A stretch of DNA of 64,000 nucleotides from contig NZ_BMQP01000007.1 in assembly GCF_014648175.1 (NCBI RefSeq), forward strand, positions 1 through 64,000. Direction: 5' to 3'. Below, one piece after another: positions 27,609-36,012 of the stretch (positions within the stretch are counted from its first letter, which is position 1; every line of letters starts with the position of its first letter). Under the pieces are notes generated by a model that saw only the letters and a list, made by a program, of their open reading frames with translations, did not search any database and was not told the origin of the DNA. This stretch comes from Planobispora rosea. Lineage in GTDB: Bacteria > Actinomycetota > Actinomycetes > Streptosporangiales > Streptosporangiaceae. A program made the translations under genes and the position numbers.

Positions 27609-28910
27609 AAGACTTCCACCAAGGCGGGGATCGCCGTCCTGGCGCTGGCCGGGGCGCTCACCGCGGGGGCCGCGCTGCTCCCCGGCGAGCAGCCGCCGTC
27701 CCCCCCGGCGGTCGCCCTCGCCCGCGGGCCGGTCTCCGGCGTATCCGGCGAGGTCCCGGGCTCGGCCGCCTCGGTGCGGGAGACGATCGACGCGCTGACC
27801 GGCCGGCTGCGCCGCCTGCCCGGGGACGACCAGGCCTGGGCGAGCCTCGGCGCCGCCTACGTCCAGCAGGCGCGCATCACCGCCGACCCGTCCTCCTACC
27901 CGAAGGCCGAGCAGGCGCTGGCCCGCTCCATCGCGCTGAACCCGGGCAACTTCGCCGCGCTGACCGGCCAGGCCGCCCTCGCCGCCGGCCGTCACGACTT
28001 CACCGAGGCGGTACGGCTGGCGCGGCTGTCGGCCGAGGCCAATCCCCACGGTCCCGGCGCCCAGGCGGTGCTGGCCGACGCCTACACCCAGCTCGGCCGG
28101 TACGACGAGGCGGAGCGGGCGATCGACCGGATGATGGGGCTGCGGCCCGGCGTCGCGTCCTTCACCCGGGCCGCCTACGCCGCCGAGCTCCGGGGCGACC
28201 GCGCCGGGGCCCGCCGCATGCTGGAGCGCGCCCTCGGCGACGCCTTCTCCCCCGACGACATCGCCTACTGCCACTACGCCCTGGGCGAGCTCGCCCTGCA
28301 CTCCGGCGACCTGGCCGGCGCGTCGGAGCAGTACCGCCTGGCGCTGCGGGCGACCCCCGGGTTCGCCCCGGCCCTGGCCGGCACCGCCCGGGCCGCCGCG
28401 TTCGGCGGCCGGACGGCCGAGGCCCTCGACCTGTACGCGACCGTGGTCGAACGGCTCCCGCTGCCCCAGTACGTGATCGAGTACGCCGAGGTGATCCGCG
28501 CCTCGGGCGGGGACCCGTCCGGCCAGTGGACGCTGCTGCGGGCGCAGCGGGACCTGATGACGGGCGCGGGGGTGCGGGACGACCTGACCTGGGCCGAGTA
28601 CGAGGCGGACCACGGCTCCCCCGCCAAGGCCGTCTCGCACGCCCGGGCCGAGTACGCCCGCAACCCCAACCTGGTCGCCGCCGACGCCCTGGCCTGGGCG
28701 CTGCACCGGGACGGCCGCAGCGAGGAGGCTCTGCCGTACGCGCGGAAGGCCACCGCGACCGGCTGGCGCAACGCCCTCCTGCTGCACCACCGCGCCGAGA
28801 TCGAGCGCGCCGTGGGCCTCACCGGGCGGGCCGGGAGGTCCGCCGCCGAGGCCCGCAGGGCCAATCCCGCCTTCTCTCCTCGCCTGCCCGCGCTGGCCAG
28901 GTTCTCCTGA
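27606..28910 (+). CDS. Tetratricopeptide repeat protein with N-terminal export signal
   Basis: 434 aa. A basic N-terminus and hydrophobic helix (AGIAVLALAGALTAGAALL) suggest export or membrane anchoring. The rest is a series of helical TPR pairs, for example DQAWASLGAAYVQQARI, FAALTGQAALAAGRHDFTEAVRLA, GAQAVLADAYTQLGRYDEAERAI and VAADALAWALHRDGRSEEALPYA. It probably scaffolds interaction between the DUF4331 protein and the membrane metal transporter that flank it. GTG 27606 is the start, preceded by the tandem repeat. Confidence 0.88.
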   Translation: MKTSTKAGIAVLALAGALTAGAALLPGEQPPSPPAVALARGPVSGVSGEVPGSAASVRETIDALTGRLRRLPGDDQAWASLGAAYVQQARITADPSSYPKAEQALARSIALNPGNFAALTGQAALAAGRHDFTEAVRLARLSAEANPHGPGAQAVLADAYTQLGRYDEAERAIDRMMGLRPGVASFTRAAYAAELRGDRAGARRMLERALGDAFSPDDIAYCHYALGELALHSGDLAGASEQYRLALRATPGFAPALAGTARAAAFGGRTAEALDLYATVVERLPLPQYVIEYAEVIRASGGDPSGQWTLLRAQRDLMTGAGVRDDLTWAEYEADHGSPAKAVSHARAEYARNPNLVAADALAWALHRDGRSEEALPYARKATATGWRNALLLHHRAEIERAVGLTGRAGRSAAEARRANPAFSPRLPALARFS

Positions 28911-28999
28911 CCTTCCCGCTCCCGGTCCCGGGCAGGCGAGGTTCCCCCGGTCCCGTCCCCTGCTCCGTCCCCCGGCTCCCCGAACGACCCGAGGTTCGC

Positions 29000-30601
29000 A
29001 TGATCTCCCGAACGACGCTCCGCCTGGCGGCCGCCTCGGCCGCCTCCGGCCTCGCGGCCCTGTGCGCGACGCTCGCGCTGACGGCCGCCCCCGCCCCCGC
29101 CTCTGCGTCCGCGCCCGCCCCGGTCATGGAGACCACCGGAGTCACCGGAGTCACCGCGCACCCGCTGGGCAGGTTCACCGTCAACCACTACAACGGCCTG
29201 AAGGTCACCCCGGACCGGGTGGAGAACCTCGCCGTCGTCGACAGCGCCGAGCTGCCCACCCTGCAGGCCAGAGCCGCGGTGGACACCGACCGGTCGGGGA
29301 CGGTCTCACCGCGGGAGCGGTCGGCGTACGGCGCCGCCCGCTGCGGGGAACTGGCCGCCGCGCAGTGGCTGACCGTGGACGGGACGGCGGTCGCCTGGCG
29401 GGTCGCCTCCTCGGCGTTCGCCCACGAGCCGGGCGAGGGCGGGCTGGAGACCAGCCGCCTGACCTGCTCCCTGGCCGCGACCGTGACCGCGTCCGGGACG
29501 GTGGGGTTCGAGGACGGCTTCCTGCCCGACCGGCTGGGCTGGCGGGAGATCACCGCGGTCGCGGGCGGCGGGGTGCGGCTGGCCGAGTCCTCCGTACCCG
29601 GGACGAGCGTGAGCGGGGAACTCCGGAACTACCCCGACGACCTGCTGGCCGGCCCGCTCGACCAGCGTACGGCGCGGCTGGTCATCAGGCCCGGGACCGG
29701 GAATGGGACGGGCCCCGGGACCGGGAGCGGGACAGGGAACACGGCCGGGGGCGGATTCGGTGGTGACGCCGGCACGGGAACCGGCGCCGGAACCGGATCC
29801 GTCCCGGCCGTTTCCCCCCTGATCTCCGCAGGGCCGATCGGCGGCGCCCTCGCCCGGCTGGACCGCGCGTTCACCGGCCTGGTCGGCACCGGGTCGCTGA
29901 CGGTCCCGCTCGGCCTGCTCGCGGTGGGCATCGCCGTGGTCCTCGGCGCCGGGCACGCGCTCATCCCCGGGCACGGCAAGACCATCATGGCGGCCTACCT
30001 GGCCGGACGGCGCGGCCGTCCGAGGGACGCCCTGGTCGTCGGCGCCACCGTGACCGCCACCCACACCCTGGGGGTCCTGGTGGTGGGCCTGCTGCTGAGC
30101 GCCTTCTCATTCCTCACCGGGGAGTCCGTGCTCGGCTGGCTCGGCGTGGCCAGCGGCCTGCTGATCACCGCCGTCGGCGCCCGGCTCCTGCGGACCGCCT
30201 GGCGCGCCCGCCGTACCGGAGAGACGCCCGGCCACGGCCACGGGCACGGGCACGGGCATATGTCCGTCCCTGCGGGGTCGCGGCGCGGGCTGGTGGGAAT
30301 GGGGATCGCCGGCGGCCTGGTCCCGAGCCCTTCGGCGCTCGTCGTCCTGCTCGGCGCGATCGCGCTCGGGCGGACCTGGTTCGGGGTCGCGCTCGTCCTC
30401 GCCTACGGCCTGGGCATGGCGGCCACTCTCACGGCCACCGGTCTGCTCCTGGTCAAGCTCGCGGGGCGGCTCGACCGGTTCGCGGGCGCGGGCCACGGCC
30501 TCGTGGCCCGCGCGTCGGCCCTGGCCCCGGTCGGCACCGCCCTGGTCGTGGTCCTGCTGGGTCTCGGTCTCGCCCTGCGGGGTCTCACCGGCGCGGCGTG
30601 A
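29000..30601 (+). CDS. NicO/RcnA-type metal transporter with large exported N-terminal domain
   Basis: 533 aa. A signal peptide (LRLAAASAASGLAALCATLALTAAPAPA) is followed by an extracytoplasmic beta-rich domain of about 200 aa and a Gly/Thr-rich linker (GTGNGTGPGTGSGTGN). Six or so membrane helices carry the family motif GHALIPGHGKTIMAAYL and a cytosolic His tract (GHGHGHGHGH). The family exports or handles Ni, Co or similar ions. GAGG precedes ATG 29000. Its 3' end overlaps the convergent MFS gene by 17 bp. Confidence 0.88.
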   Translation: MISRTTLRLAAASAASGLAALCATLALTAAPAPASASAPAPVMETTGVTGVTAHPLGRFTVNHYNGLKVTPDRVENLAVVDSAELPTLQARAAVDTDRSGTVSPRERSAYGAARCGELAAAQWLTVDGTAVAWRVASSAFAHEPGEGGLETSRLTCSLAATVTASGTVGFEDGFLPDRLGWREITAVAGGGVRLAESSVPGTSVSGELRNYPDDLLAGPLDQRTARLVIRPGTGNGTGPGTGSGTGNTAGGGFGGDAGTGTGAGTGSVPAVSPLISAGPIGGALARLDRAFTGLVGTGSLTVPLGLLAVGIAVVLGAGHALIPGHGKTIMAAYLAGRRGRPRDALVVGATVTATHTLGVLVVGLLLSAFSFLTGESVLGWLGVASGLLITAVGARLLRTAWRARRTGETPGHGHGHGHGHMSVPAGSRRGLVGMGIAGGLVPSPSALVVLLGAIALGRTWFGVALVLAYGLGMAATLTATGLLLVKLAGRLDRFAGAGHGLVARASALAPVGTALVVVLLGLGLALRGLTGAA

Positions 30602-31865
30602 CCGCGGCCGTGTCCGGCCGCCGGGAGAATCCGCGCGCGCCGGGAGCCAGGGCCGCCGCCGCGGGGGCGAGGAAGCAGACCAGCGCGCAGGCGCCGAGCA
30701 CGGCCGGCCACCCGAAGAGGTCCATCGCCGGGGCGATGAGCACGAGCCCGACCGGCGCGAGCCCGTAGGACAGCAGGAAGTCGAGCGAGGAGACCCGGGC
30801 CAGCAGGCCCGGGTCGACCTCGCGCTGCGTCGCGGTGAACCACGGGACGTTGAACAACTCGATCCCCAGGCCGGCGATGAGGTAGGCGCCCGCCACCACG
30901 AGCGGGTGCACCGGCAGCAGCAGGCTGAGCGGCGCGAAGCCGTAGCAGGCCAGCCCGGCGAGCGCGGCCCAGCCCTGGGCCCGGGGCCGCAGGCGCGCGA
31001 TGATCAGAGCACCGGCCAGCGCGCCCGCGACGTAAGCGGTGGTGGCCCCGGCCAGGACCGCCTCGGTGCCGTACCGGTCCCGGCTCACCAGGGGAAGGGC
31101 GACGCCCGTGGCGGAGTAGCCGGTGGCGATGACGGCGGTGAGCGCGGCCAGGCCGGCCATGAACCAGGGGTGCCTGCGCGCCTCGCGCACGCCGTCGGCG
31201 AACTCGGTGAGGAACGAGGTCCGGGGACCGGCCGGGGCTGCCGGTCCTGCCGGGGAGTCCCCCGCCGGGGGAGCCGGGGGCAGCAGCGCCGCCGGCAGCC
31301 AGAGCAGCCCGGTGACCAGCAGCAGCGTCCTCGTGTCGAAGACCATGGCCAGCAGGGCGGTCAGCCCCGGCGCGACCAGGGTGGTGATCCGTACGGCGAG
31401 CGTCATCGCCGCGTTGGCCCGCTGCCTGCGCGAGGCGTCGACCACCTCGGCGGTGAGCGCCTGGAACGCGGGCCGGCAGGCCCCCTGCCCCGCCCCCACC
31501 ACGGCGGCGGCCCCGCACATCAGCAGCGCGGACCGGCCCAGACCCGCGGCGATCAGCGGCGTGGCCAGCGCCGCGGCCAGCCCGGCCCACAGGACGACCA
31601 CCCGGCGCGGGTGCCGGTCGGCCAGCACGCCGCCGACGGGGACGGCGGCGAGGAATCCGGCCGTGCGGGCGGCGAGCGCGAGGCCGAGGCCGGCGGGCGT
31701 GAGAGCCCGGTCGAGCACCGCGAGCCCGAGAACGAACGGCAGTGCCCAGGTGGCCAGGCCCGAGGCCGTGGCGGCCGTCCACAGTCGCAGGAACGCCGGG
31801 TCGCGCAGGACGGACCGGGGGCCGGATGGGGTGCCGGACGTCTCCGGCACCGGTGTCGTGGTCAC
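30585..31865 (-). CDS. Major facilitator superfamily transporter
   Basis: 426 aa with about 12 membrane segments. The loop 2-3 motif reads GGVLADRHPRRVVVLWAG, and a second half-motif region lies around GYSATGVALPLVSRDRYG. The N-terminus matches the enterobactin-exporter-like (EntS/MFS_3) group. GTG 31865 has GAGGAG upstream. It is divergent from a ferrichrome-type ABC importer across a palindromic box, so export of a metallophore or of its degradation product is plausible but unproven. Confidence 0.9.
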   Translation of the reverse strand: MTTTPVPETSGTPSGPRSVLRDPAFLRLWTAATASGLATWALPFVLGLAVLDRALTPAGLGLALAARTAGFLAAVPVGGVLADRHPRRVVVLWAGLAAALATPLIAAGLGRSALLMCGAAAVVGAGQGACRPAFQALTAEVVDASRRQRANAAMTLAVRITTLVAPGLTALLAMVFDTRTLLLVTGLLWLPAALLPPAPPAGDSPAGPAAPAGPRTSFLTEFADGVREARRHPWFMAGLAALTAVIATGYSATGVALPLVSRDRYGTEAVLAGATTAYVAGALAGALIIARLRPRAQGWAALAGLACYGFAPLSLLLPVHPLVVAGAYLIAGLGIELFNVPWFTATQREVDPGLLARVSSLDFLLSYGLAPVGLVLIAPAMDLFGWPAVLGACALVCFLAPAAAALAPGARGFSRRPDTAAVTPRR

Positions 31866-31983
31866 GGGGTGCTGCTCCTCTGTATGGCTGCGGCCGTTCC
31901 CGCGTGATGCCGTTCCGGGACGCGGAGCCGGCGCGGGGTCACAGCCGTGGCTGGTCGTCGATCTCATGTAAGGTGCCAGGGCA

Positions 31984-32004
31984 CGATAACGAAAACGGTT
32001 ATCG
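31984..32004. promoter_or_regulatory. 7-7-7 palindrome resembling a Fur-family (Zur-like) box
   Basis: CGATAAC-GAAAACG-GTTATCG, with perfect 7-bp arms, lies between the divergent MFS and metallophore-importer genes. The inner GAAAACGGTTATC resembles actinobacterial Zur sites (GAAAA-N3-TTTTC type) more than an iron DmdR/IdeR box. It is about 48 bp before the importer ATG and could control both directions. Confidence 0.55.
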
Positions 32005-32051
32005 ATGCAAAAACAGCACAGGTTCCGTCGCACCATCCCCGGAGGCAGCCC

Positions 32052-33077
32052 ATGTCCCCCCGCACCCGCCTCGGTGCCGCGTTCGTCCTGGCCTTGACGG
32101 TCACGGGTTGCGCGGCCCCCGCCGAGACCGTCCCGTCCTCCGGCCCGTCCTCCGGCGGCTCGCCCGCGCAGCAGGTGGTGACGGTGACGAGCTGCGGCCA
32201 GGAGCTCTCCTTCCAGCGGCCTCCGTCCCGGGCCGTCACCCTGGAGCAGTCGTCGACCGAGCTCCTGCTCGCCCTCGGCCTGCAGGATCGGATGGCCGGG
32301 ACGTCCAACCTCAAGACGGAGATCCCGCCGCGGTACCGGGCGGCGTACGAGAGGATCCCGGTGCTCAACCCCAAGATCATCACCTCCGAGCAGCTCCGGG
32401 CCGCCACTCCCGACCTGGCCGTCTCCCCGTTCGCCTCCCTCTTCACCAAGGACCGGGCCGGCACCCGGGAGGAGCTCCACCGCGCGGGCCTGCCGACCTA
32501 CGTGAGCGCGGTGGACTGCCCGGACCTGGCGGAGAACGGCCTGACCCCGTTCGACCTGCTGTTCCAGGACTACGAGAACCTGGGACGGATCTTCCGGGCC
32601 GAGGAGCGGGCCGCCGCGCTCATCGCGGAGCAGCGGGCCGCGGTCGAGGCGGCGGCGGCCTCCAGGAAGGAGGCGACCGGCAGGCCGTCGATCCTCTGGC
32701 TGTACTCGATGTTCAACGGCGTCCCGTACGTCGCGGGCGACGGGGGCATGCCCAGCGCGATGAGCGAGCTTCTCGGGGCCGAGAACGCCTTCGACGACGT
32801 CGACGAGCTGTGGCCGGAGGTGTCCTGGGAGGAGGTCGCCAGGAGGGACCCCGACGTCATCGTGATCGGCGACCTGTCGGAACGCGGCAGGCCCGGGGAC
32901 TCCGCCGAGGAGAAGATCGCGATGATGCGGGAGAACCCGCTGGCGGCCGAGCTGACCGCGGTACGGGAGAACCGCCTCATCGAGGTCCCCGGGATCGAGA
33001 TGGACCCGTCGGTGCGCACCGTCGACACCCTGCGGCTCGTCGCCGACGGACTGAGGCGGCTCGGCCGTGTCCGGTAG
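32052..33077 (+). CDS. ABC importer substrate-binding lipoprotein (siderophore/metallophore/B12 class)
   Basis: 341 aa. The signal peptide ends in the lipobox LTVTGC. A two-lobed FecB/BtuF-type fold follows: SRAVTLEQSSTELLLALGLQDRMAG, then PDLAVSP, a long linker helix (RIFRAEERAAALIAEQRAAV), and RRDPDVIVIGDLSERG in the second lobe. GGAGG at 32041-32045 sets the start. The stop overlaps the permease start. The substrate could be a ferric or zinc chelate or a corrinoid. The box upstream favours a metal chelate. Confidence 0.92.
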   Translation: MSPRTRLGAAFVLALTVTGCAAPAETVPSSGPSSGGSPAQQVVTVTSCGQELSFQRPPSRAVTLEQSSTELLLALGLQDRMAGTSNLKTEIPPRYRAAYERIPVLNPKIITSEQLRAATPDLAVSPFASLFTKDRAGTREELHRAGLPTYVSAVDCPDLAENGLTPFDLLFQDYENLGRIFRAEERAAALIAEQRAAVEAAAASRKEATGRPSILWLYSMFNGVPYVAGDGGMPSAMSELLGAENAFDDVDELWPEVSWEEVARRDPDVIVIGDLSERGRPGDSAEEKIAMMRENPLAAELTAVRENRLIEVPGIEMDPSVRTVDTLRLVADGLRRLGRVR

Positions 33078-34137
33078 TCCGGCCGTGCGTTCCGGGGTCT
33101 CCGGGGTCTCCGGGGTCTCCGGGGTCTCCGGGGTCTCCGCGGCGGCGCTGTTCCTCCTCGGCGGCGCGGCCCTGGCCGGGTCCGCGGCCGTCTGCGTGCG
33201 CGTCGGCAGCGGCGACGTCGGTTACGCCGACCTCGCCGCCGCGCTGGGGCGGCGGCTGGGCCTGGCGGCCGAGCCGCTCCCGCCGCTGATCGACTCCCTC
33301 GTCTGGGACCTGCGGCTGCCGCGCGTCCTCCTCGCCGCGCTGGTCGGGGCGTCCCTGGCGGTCTGCGGAGCGGCGTTGCAGGCGGTGACCCGCAACTCCC
33401 TCGCCGACCCCTACCTGCTGGGCGTGTCCTCCGGCGCCTCGGCCGGCGCCGTGGCCGTGGCCGTGCTCAGCGTGGGCGCGGGATCGGTGGGTCTGGCCGG
33501 CGGGGCGTTCGCCGGCGCCCTCGTCTCGTTCGGTCTGCTGATGCTCCTGCTGCGCCGTACCGGCCTGGACTCCTCCCGGATCGTGCTGACGGGGGTGGTG
33601 GTGGGGCAGCTCTTCACCGCCCTCACCTCGCTGGTCCTGATGACCTCCGGGGACGCCGACACCACGCGGGCGATCACGCACTGGCTCCTCGGCTCGATGG
33701 CCTCGGCCCGCTGGGACGCGGTGGCCGCGTGCGCCGTCGCGGGCGCGGTGGGGGCAGTCGTGGTGCAGGCGTGCGCGCCCGCGCTCGACGGGTTCTCCTT
33801 CGGCGCGGACACCGCGGCCTCCCTGGGCGTCGACGTACGGGCGACGCGGCTGGTCCTGCTGGTCACCACCGCACTGCTGACCTCGACGGCCGTGGCCTCC
33901 GTGGGGGCCATCGGGTTCGTCGGCCTGATCGTCCCGCACGGCGTGCGGTTCCTGGTCGGCCCGCTCCACCGGGTCCTGCTGCCGTTCACGGCGCTGGTGG
34001 GCGCGATCTTCCTGATGTGGGCCGACACGCTGGCACGGGTCGCGTTCTCGCCCCAGGAGGTGCCGGTCGGGGTGTTCACCGCCCTGCTCGGCGTCCCGCT
34101 GTTCCTGCTCGTCCTGCGCCGGCGAGGTGAGCTGTGA
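33067..34137 (+). CDS. FecCD-type ABC importer permease
   Basis: 356 aa. About ten membrane helices with the hallmark LRLPRVLLAALVGASLAVCGAALQ, NSLADPYLLGVSSGAS and, near the end, SVGAIGFVGLIVPHGVRFL. GTG 33067 lies inside the end of the lipoprotein gene (11-base overlap). The N-terminal cytoplasmic tail holds five GVS units encoded by a 9-bp tandem repeat. It forms the channel with the flanking lipoprotein and ATPase. Confidence 0.94.
   Translation: MSGSPAVRSGVSGVSGVSGVSGVSAAALFLLGGAALAGSAAVCVRVGSGDVGYADLAAALGRRLGLAAEPLPPLIDSLVWDLRLPRVLLAALVGASLAVCGAALQAVTRNSLADPYLLGVSSGASAGAVAVAVLSVGAGSVGLAGGAFAGALVSFGLLMLLLRRTGLDSSRIVLTGVVVGQLFTALTSLVLMTSGDADTTRAITHWLLGSMASARWDAVAACAVAGAVGAVVVQACAPALDGFSFGADTAASLGVDVRATRLVLLVTTALLTSTAVASVGAIGFVGLIVPHGVRFLVGPLHRVLLPFTALVGAIFLMWADTLARVAFSPQEVPVGVFTALLGVPLFLLVLRRRGEL
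33094..33138 (+). repeat. 9-bp in-frame tandem repeat, five perfect units
   Basis: GGGGTCTCC is repeated five times without a mismatch inside the 5' end of the permease gene, encoding (GVS)n. Perfect identity suggests recent slippage, and copy number is likely to vary between strains. Confidence 0.9.
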
Positions 34138-34910
34138 GGATCACGGTGGAGAACCTGAGCTGGTCCGTCCCGGGCGGGGACATCGTCAGGAACGTCGATC
34201 TGGAGATCGGCTCCGGCGAGACCGTCGGCCTGATCGGCCCCAACGGCTCCGGCAAGTCGTCCCTGCTGCGCTGCGTCGCGGGCGTGAGAACGGCCTCGGC
34301 CGGGACCGTCCGGTACGACGGGCGGGACATCCGGGGCTGGAGCGCCCGCCGGATCGCCCGGCACACCGCCTTCGTGGAGCAGGCCACCGAGTCGGAGACC
34401 GATCTCCGGCTGGGCGACGTCGTCGCGCTGGGCCGGATGCCGTTCAGGAGCCGCTGGAGGGGGCCGGACCGCGCCGACCGGGCGATCGTCGACGCGGCGC
34501 TCGCCCGGCTCGGGCTCACCGGGCTGCGGACCCGGGGATGGAGGACGCTGTCGGGAGGGGAGCGCCAGCGCGCGCACATCGCGCGCGCCCTGGCCCAGCA
34601 GCCCCGGTGCATCCTGCTGGACGAGCCCACCAACCACCTGGACGTACGGCACCAGTACGAGCTGATGGACCTGCTGGCCGGGACGGAGCAGACCGTCCTC
34701 GTCGCGCTGCACGATCTGTCCCTGGCCGCCCGGTACTGCGACCGGCTCGTCCTGATGCACCGCGGCTCGCTCGTCGCGTCCGGCCCGCCCCGGGCCGTGC
34801 TCACCCCGGGCCGGCTGCGGGACGTCTTCGGGATCGACGCCGAGACGGGGCACGACGGCCTGGGCAACCTCACCGTCGCCTGCCGGGGGGTGGCGCGGGA
34901 TCCGGCCTGA
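34134..34910 (+). CDS. FecE-type ABC importer ATPase
   Basis: 258 aa. Walker A GPNGSGKSS, Q-loop FVEQATESETDLRLGDVVALGR, signature LSGGERQRAHIARALAQQ, Walker B CILLDEPTNHLD and H-loop VALHDLSLAARY are intact. GTG 34134 overlaps the permease stop (GTGA). It energises uptake by the preceding lipoprotein and permease. Confidence 0.95.
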   Translation: MRITVENLSWSVPGGDIVRNVDLEIGSGETVGLIGPNGSGKSSLLRCVAGVRTASAGTVRYDGRDIRGWSARRIARHTAFVEQATESETDLRLGDVVALGRMPFRSRWRGPDRADRAIVDAALARLGLTGLRTRGWRTLSGGERQRAHIARALAQQPRCILLDEPTNHLDVRHQYELMDLLAGTEQTVLVALHDLSLAARYCDRLVLMHRGSLVASGPPRAVLTPGRLRDVFGIDAETGHDGLGNLTVACRGVARDPA

Positions 34911-34927
34911 AGCGGCGGCTCCGGAGC

Positions 34928-35131
34928 TCAGCGGAGGCGGCGGCGGAGACCGTACTCGCGGCGCATCTCGGCCACGGCCTCCAGGATCTCGTCCTGGGTC
35001 TTGAGCAGTTTCGCCTCCGCCTCCTCGGTCCGCCCCTCGGCGGCCAGGCGGCGGTCCCCGATCCGGTGCCCCATCTGGCGCTTGGCCCGGGCCTTCAGCT
35101 CACGCAGATTAAATTTCTCCATGAGGCTCAT
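34928..35131 (-). CDS. Small CsbD-like helical protein
   Basis: 67 aa from ATG 35131 (MSLMEKFNLRELKARAKRQM), with AAAGGA about 10 bases upstream. A second ATG three codons later is possible. The segment AKRQMGHRIGDRRLAAEGRTEEAEAKL resembles the CsbD fold (GKATGNDRLEAEGK... pattern). It is highly charged, helical and short. CsbD proteins are stress-induced with no known biochemical activity. The similarity is partial. Confidence 0.65.
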   Translation of the reverse strand: MSLMEKFNLRELKARAKRQMGHRIGDRRLAAEGRTEEAEAKLLKTQDEILEAVAEMRREYGLRRRLR

Positions 35132-35270
35132 CGGTTCCGTCCTTTCGTCAGGATGGAACATCATCTGCCCGAAAATAGACCTGTCATACACAGAATGTGA
35201 CCAATGGGTCCCCACCCGGCCCCGGCAGCCGTCAGCCGAGCTCGGGCCGCATCAGTCGACCCCGGGAAGG

Positions 35271-35963
35271 TCAGTCGAGCTCGGGAACGTCGGAGTCGTA
35301 CTCGGCGTCGCCCTCGTCGGCCCGGCGGAGCTTGATGTCCTCCACCCACGCGGTGGCGAACAGGCGGATCTCCCTGATCCGCTCCTCGTCCAGGCCGTAG
35401 GCCTCGAACTCCTCGTCGGCGATGAGATCGACGAACTCCAGGCGCATCACCAGCTCCGCGATGGAGAACTCCTCGTTGTGCAGGCGGGCGAGGCGTTCCA
35501 ACTCGCGGAAGCCGTACAGCTCCGAGACCGCGGCGACGTCGATGACGTCGCGGGCGAGACTGCGCTCGTGCAGGGCCCGCATCTTGAGCCCGACGAGGTC
35601 GTCCAGCCCGATGACCGGCAGTTCCCCCACGGTCACGGACCCCTGCTGCAGGGCCTCCCGCAGCAGGCCGAGTTCGCAGCGCTGCCCGGTCACCGGCTCG
35701 GTGACGATCAGGCGGCCCAGGCGGGGCGTCACCTCCCGCACGGCGGCCTCCAGCCCGGCCCGCCGGAAGGTCTCGGCCAGCCCGTCCGCGACCTGCGGCA
35801 GCGGCGTCTCGGCCGCCGTCGCGAAGTCGAGGTCCTCACTCGGCCGATCGGTCAGACCGTGCATCCTCATGGCGTGGCCGCCCGCCAGCGCCAGCCCGAA
35901 TCGCTCGCAGACCGGCAGCGCGATCTGCAGAACTCGCTCTTGGAACGGGGGGAAGTCCGTCAC
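35271..35963 (-). CDS. AbiEii-type nucleotidyltransferase, no cognate antitoxin gene seen
   Basis: 230 aa. The N-terminus carries the nucleotidyltransferase motif LALAGGHAMRMHGLTDR with PSEDLDFAT (acidic residues D44 and D46), and a later IGLDDLVGLKMRALHERSLARDVIDV helix typical of AbiEii/AbiGii proteins. The C-terminus is unusually acidic (DEGDAEYDSDVPELD). AbiEii toxins normally follow an AbiEi winged-helix antitoxin. None is adjacent, so it may be a solitary toxin homologue or a housekeeping transferase. Confidence 0.8.
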   Translation of the reverse strand: MTDFPPFQERVLQIALPVCERFGLALAGGHAMRMHGLTDRPSEDLDFATAAETPLPQVADGLAETFRRAGLEAAVREVTPRLGRLIVTEPVTGQRCELGLLREALQQGSVTVGELPVIGLDDLVGLKMRALHERSLARDVIDVAAVSELYGFRELERLARLHNEEFSIAELVMRLEFVDLIADEEFEAYGLDEERIREIRLFATAWVEDIKLRRADEGDAEYDSDVPELD

Positions 35964-36012
35964 ACCCCAAGTATGCCCACCAGGCCTGGATATATCAGGG
36001 ACGCATAGATCG

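Noticed and set aside
33094..33138. Short perfect repeats as a CRISPR array
   Set aside because: Units are 9 bp with no spacers and lie in frame within a permease gene. No CRISPR repeat or cas gene is visible anywhere.
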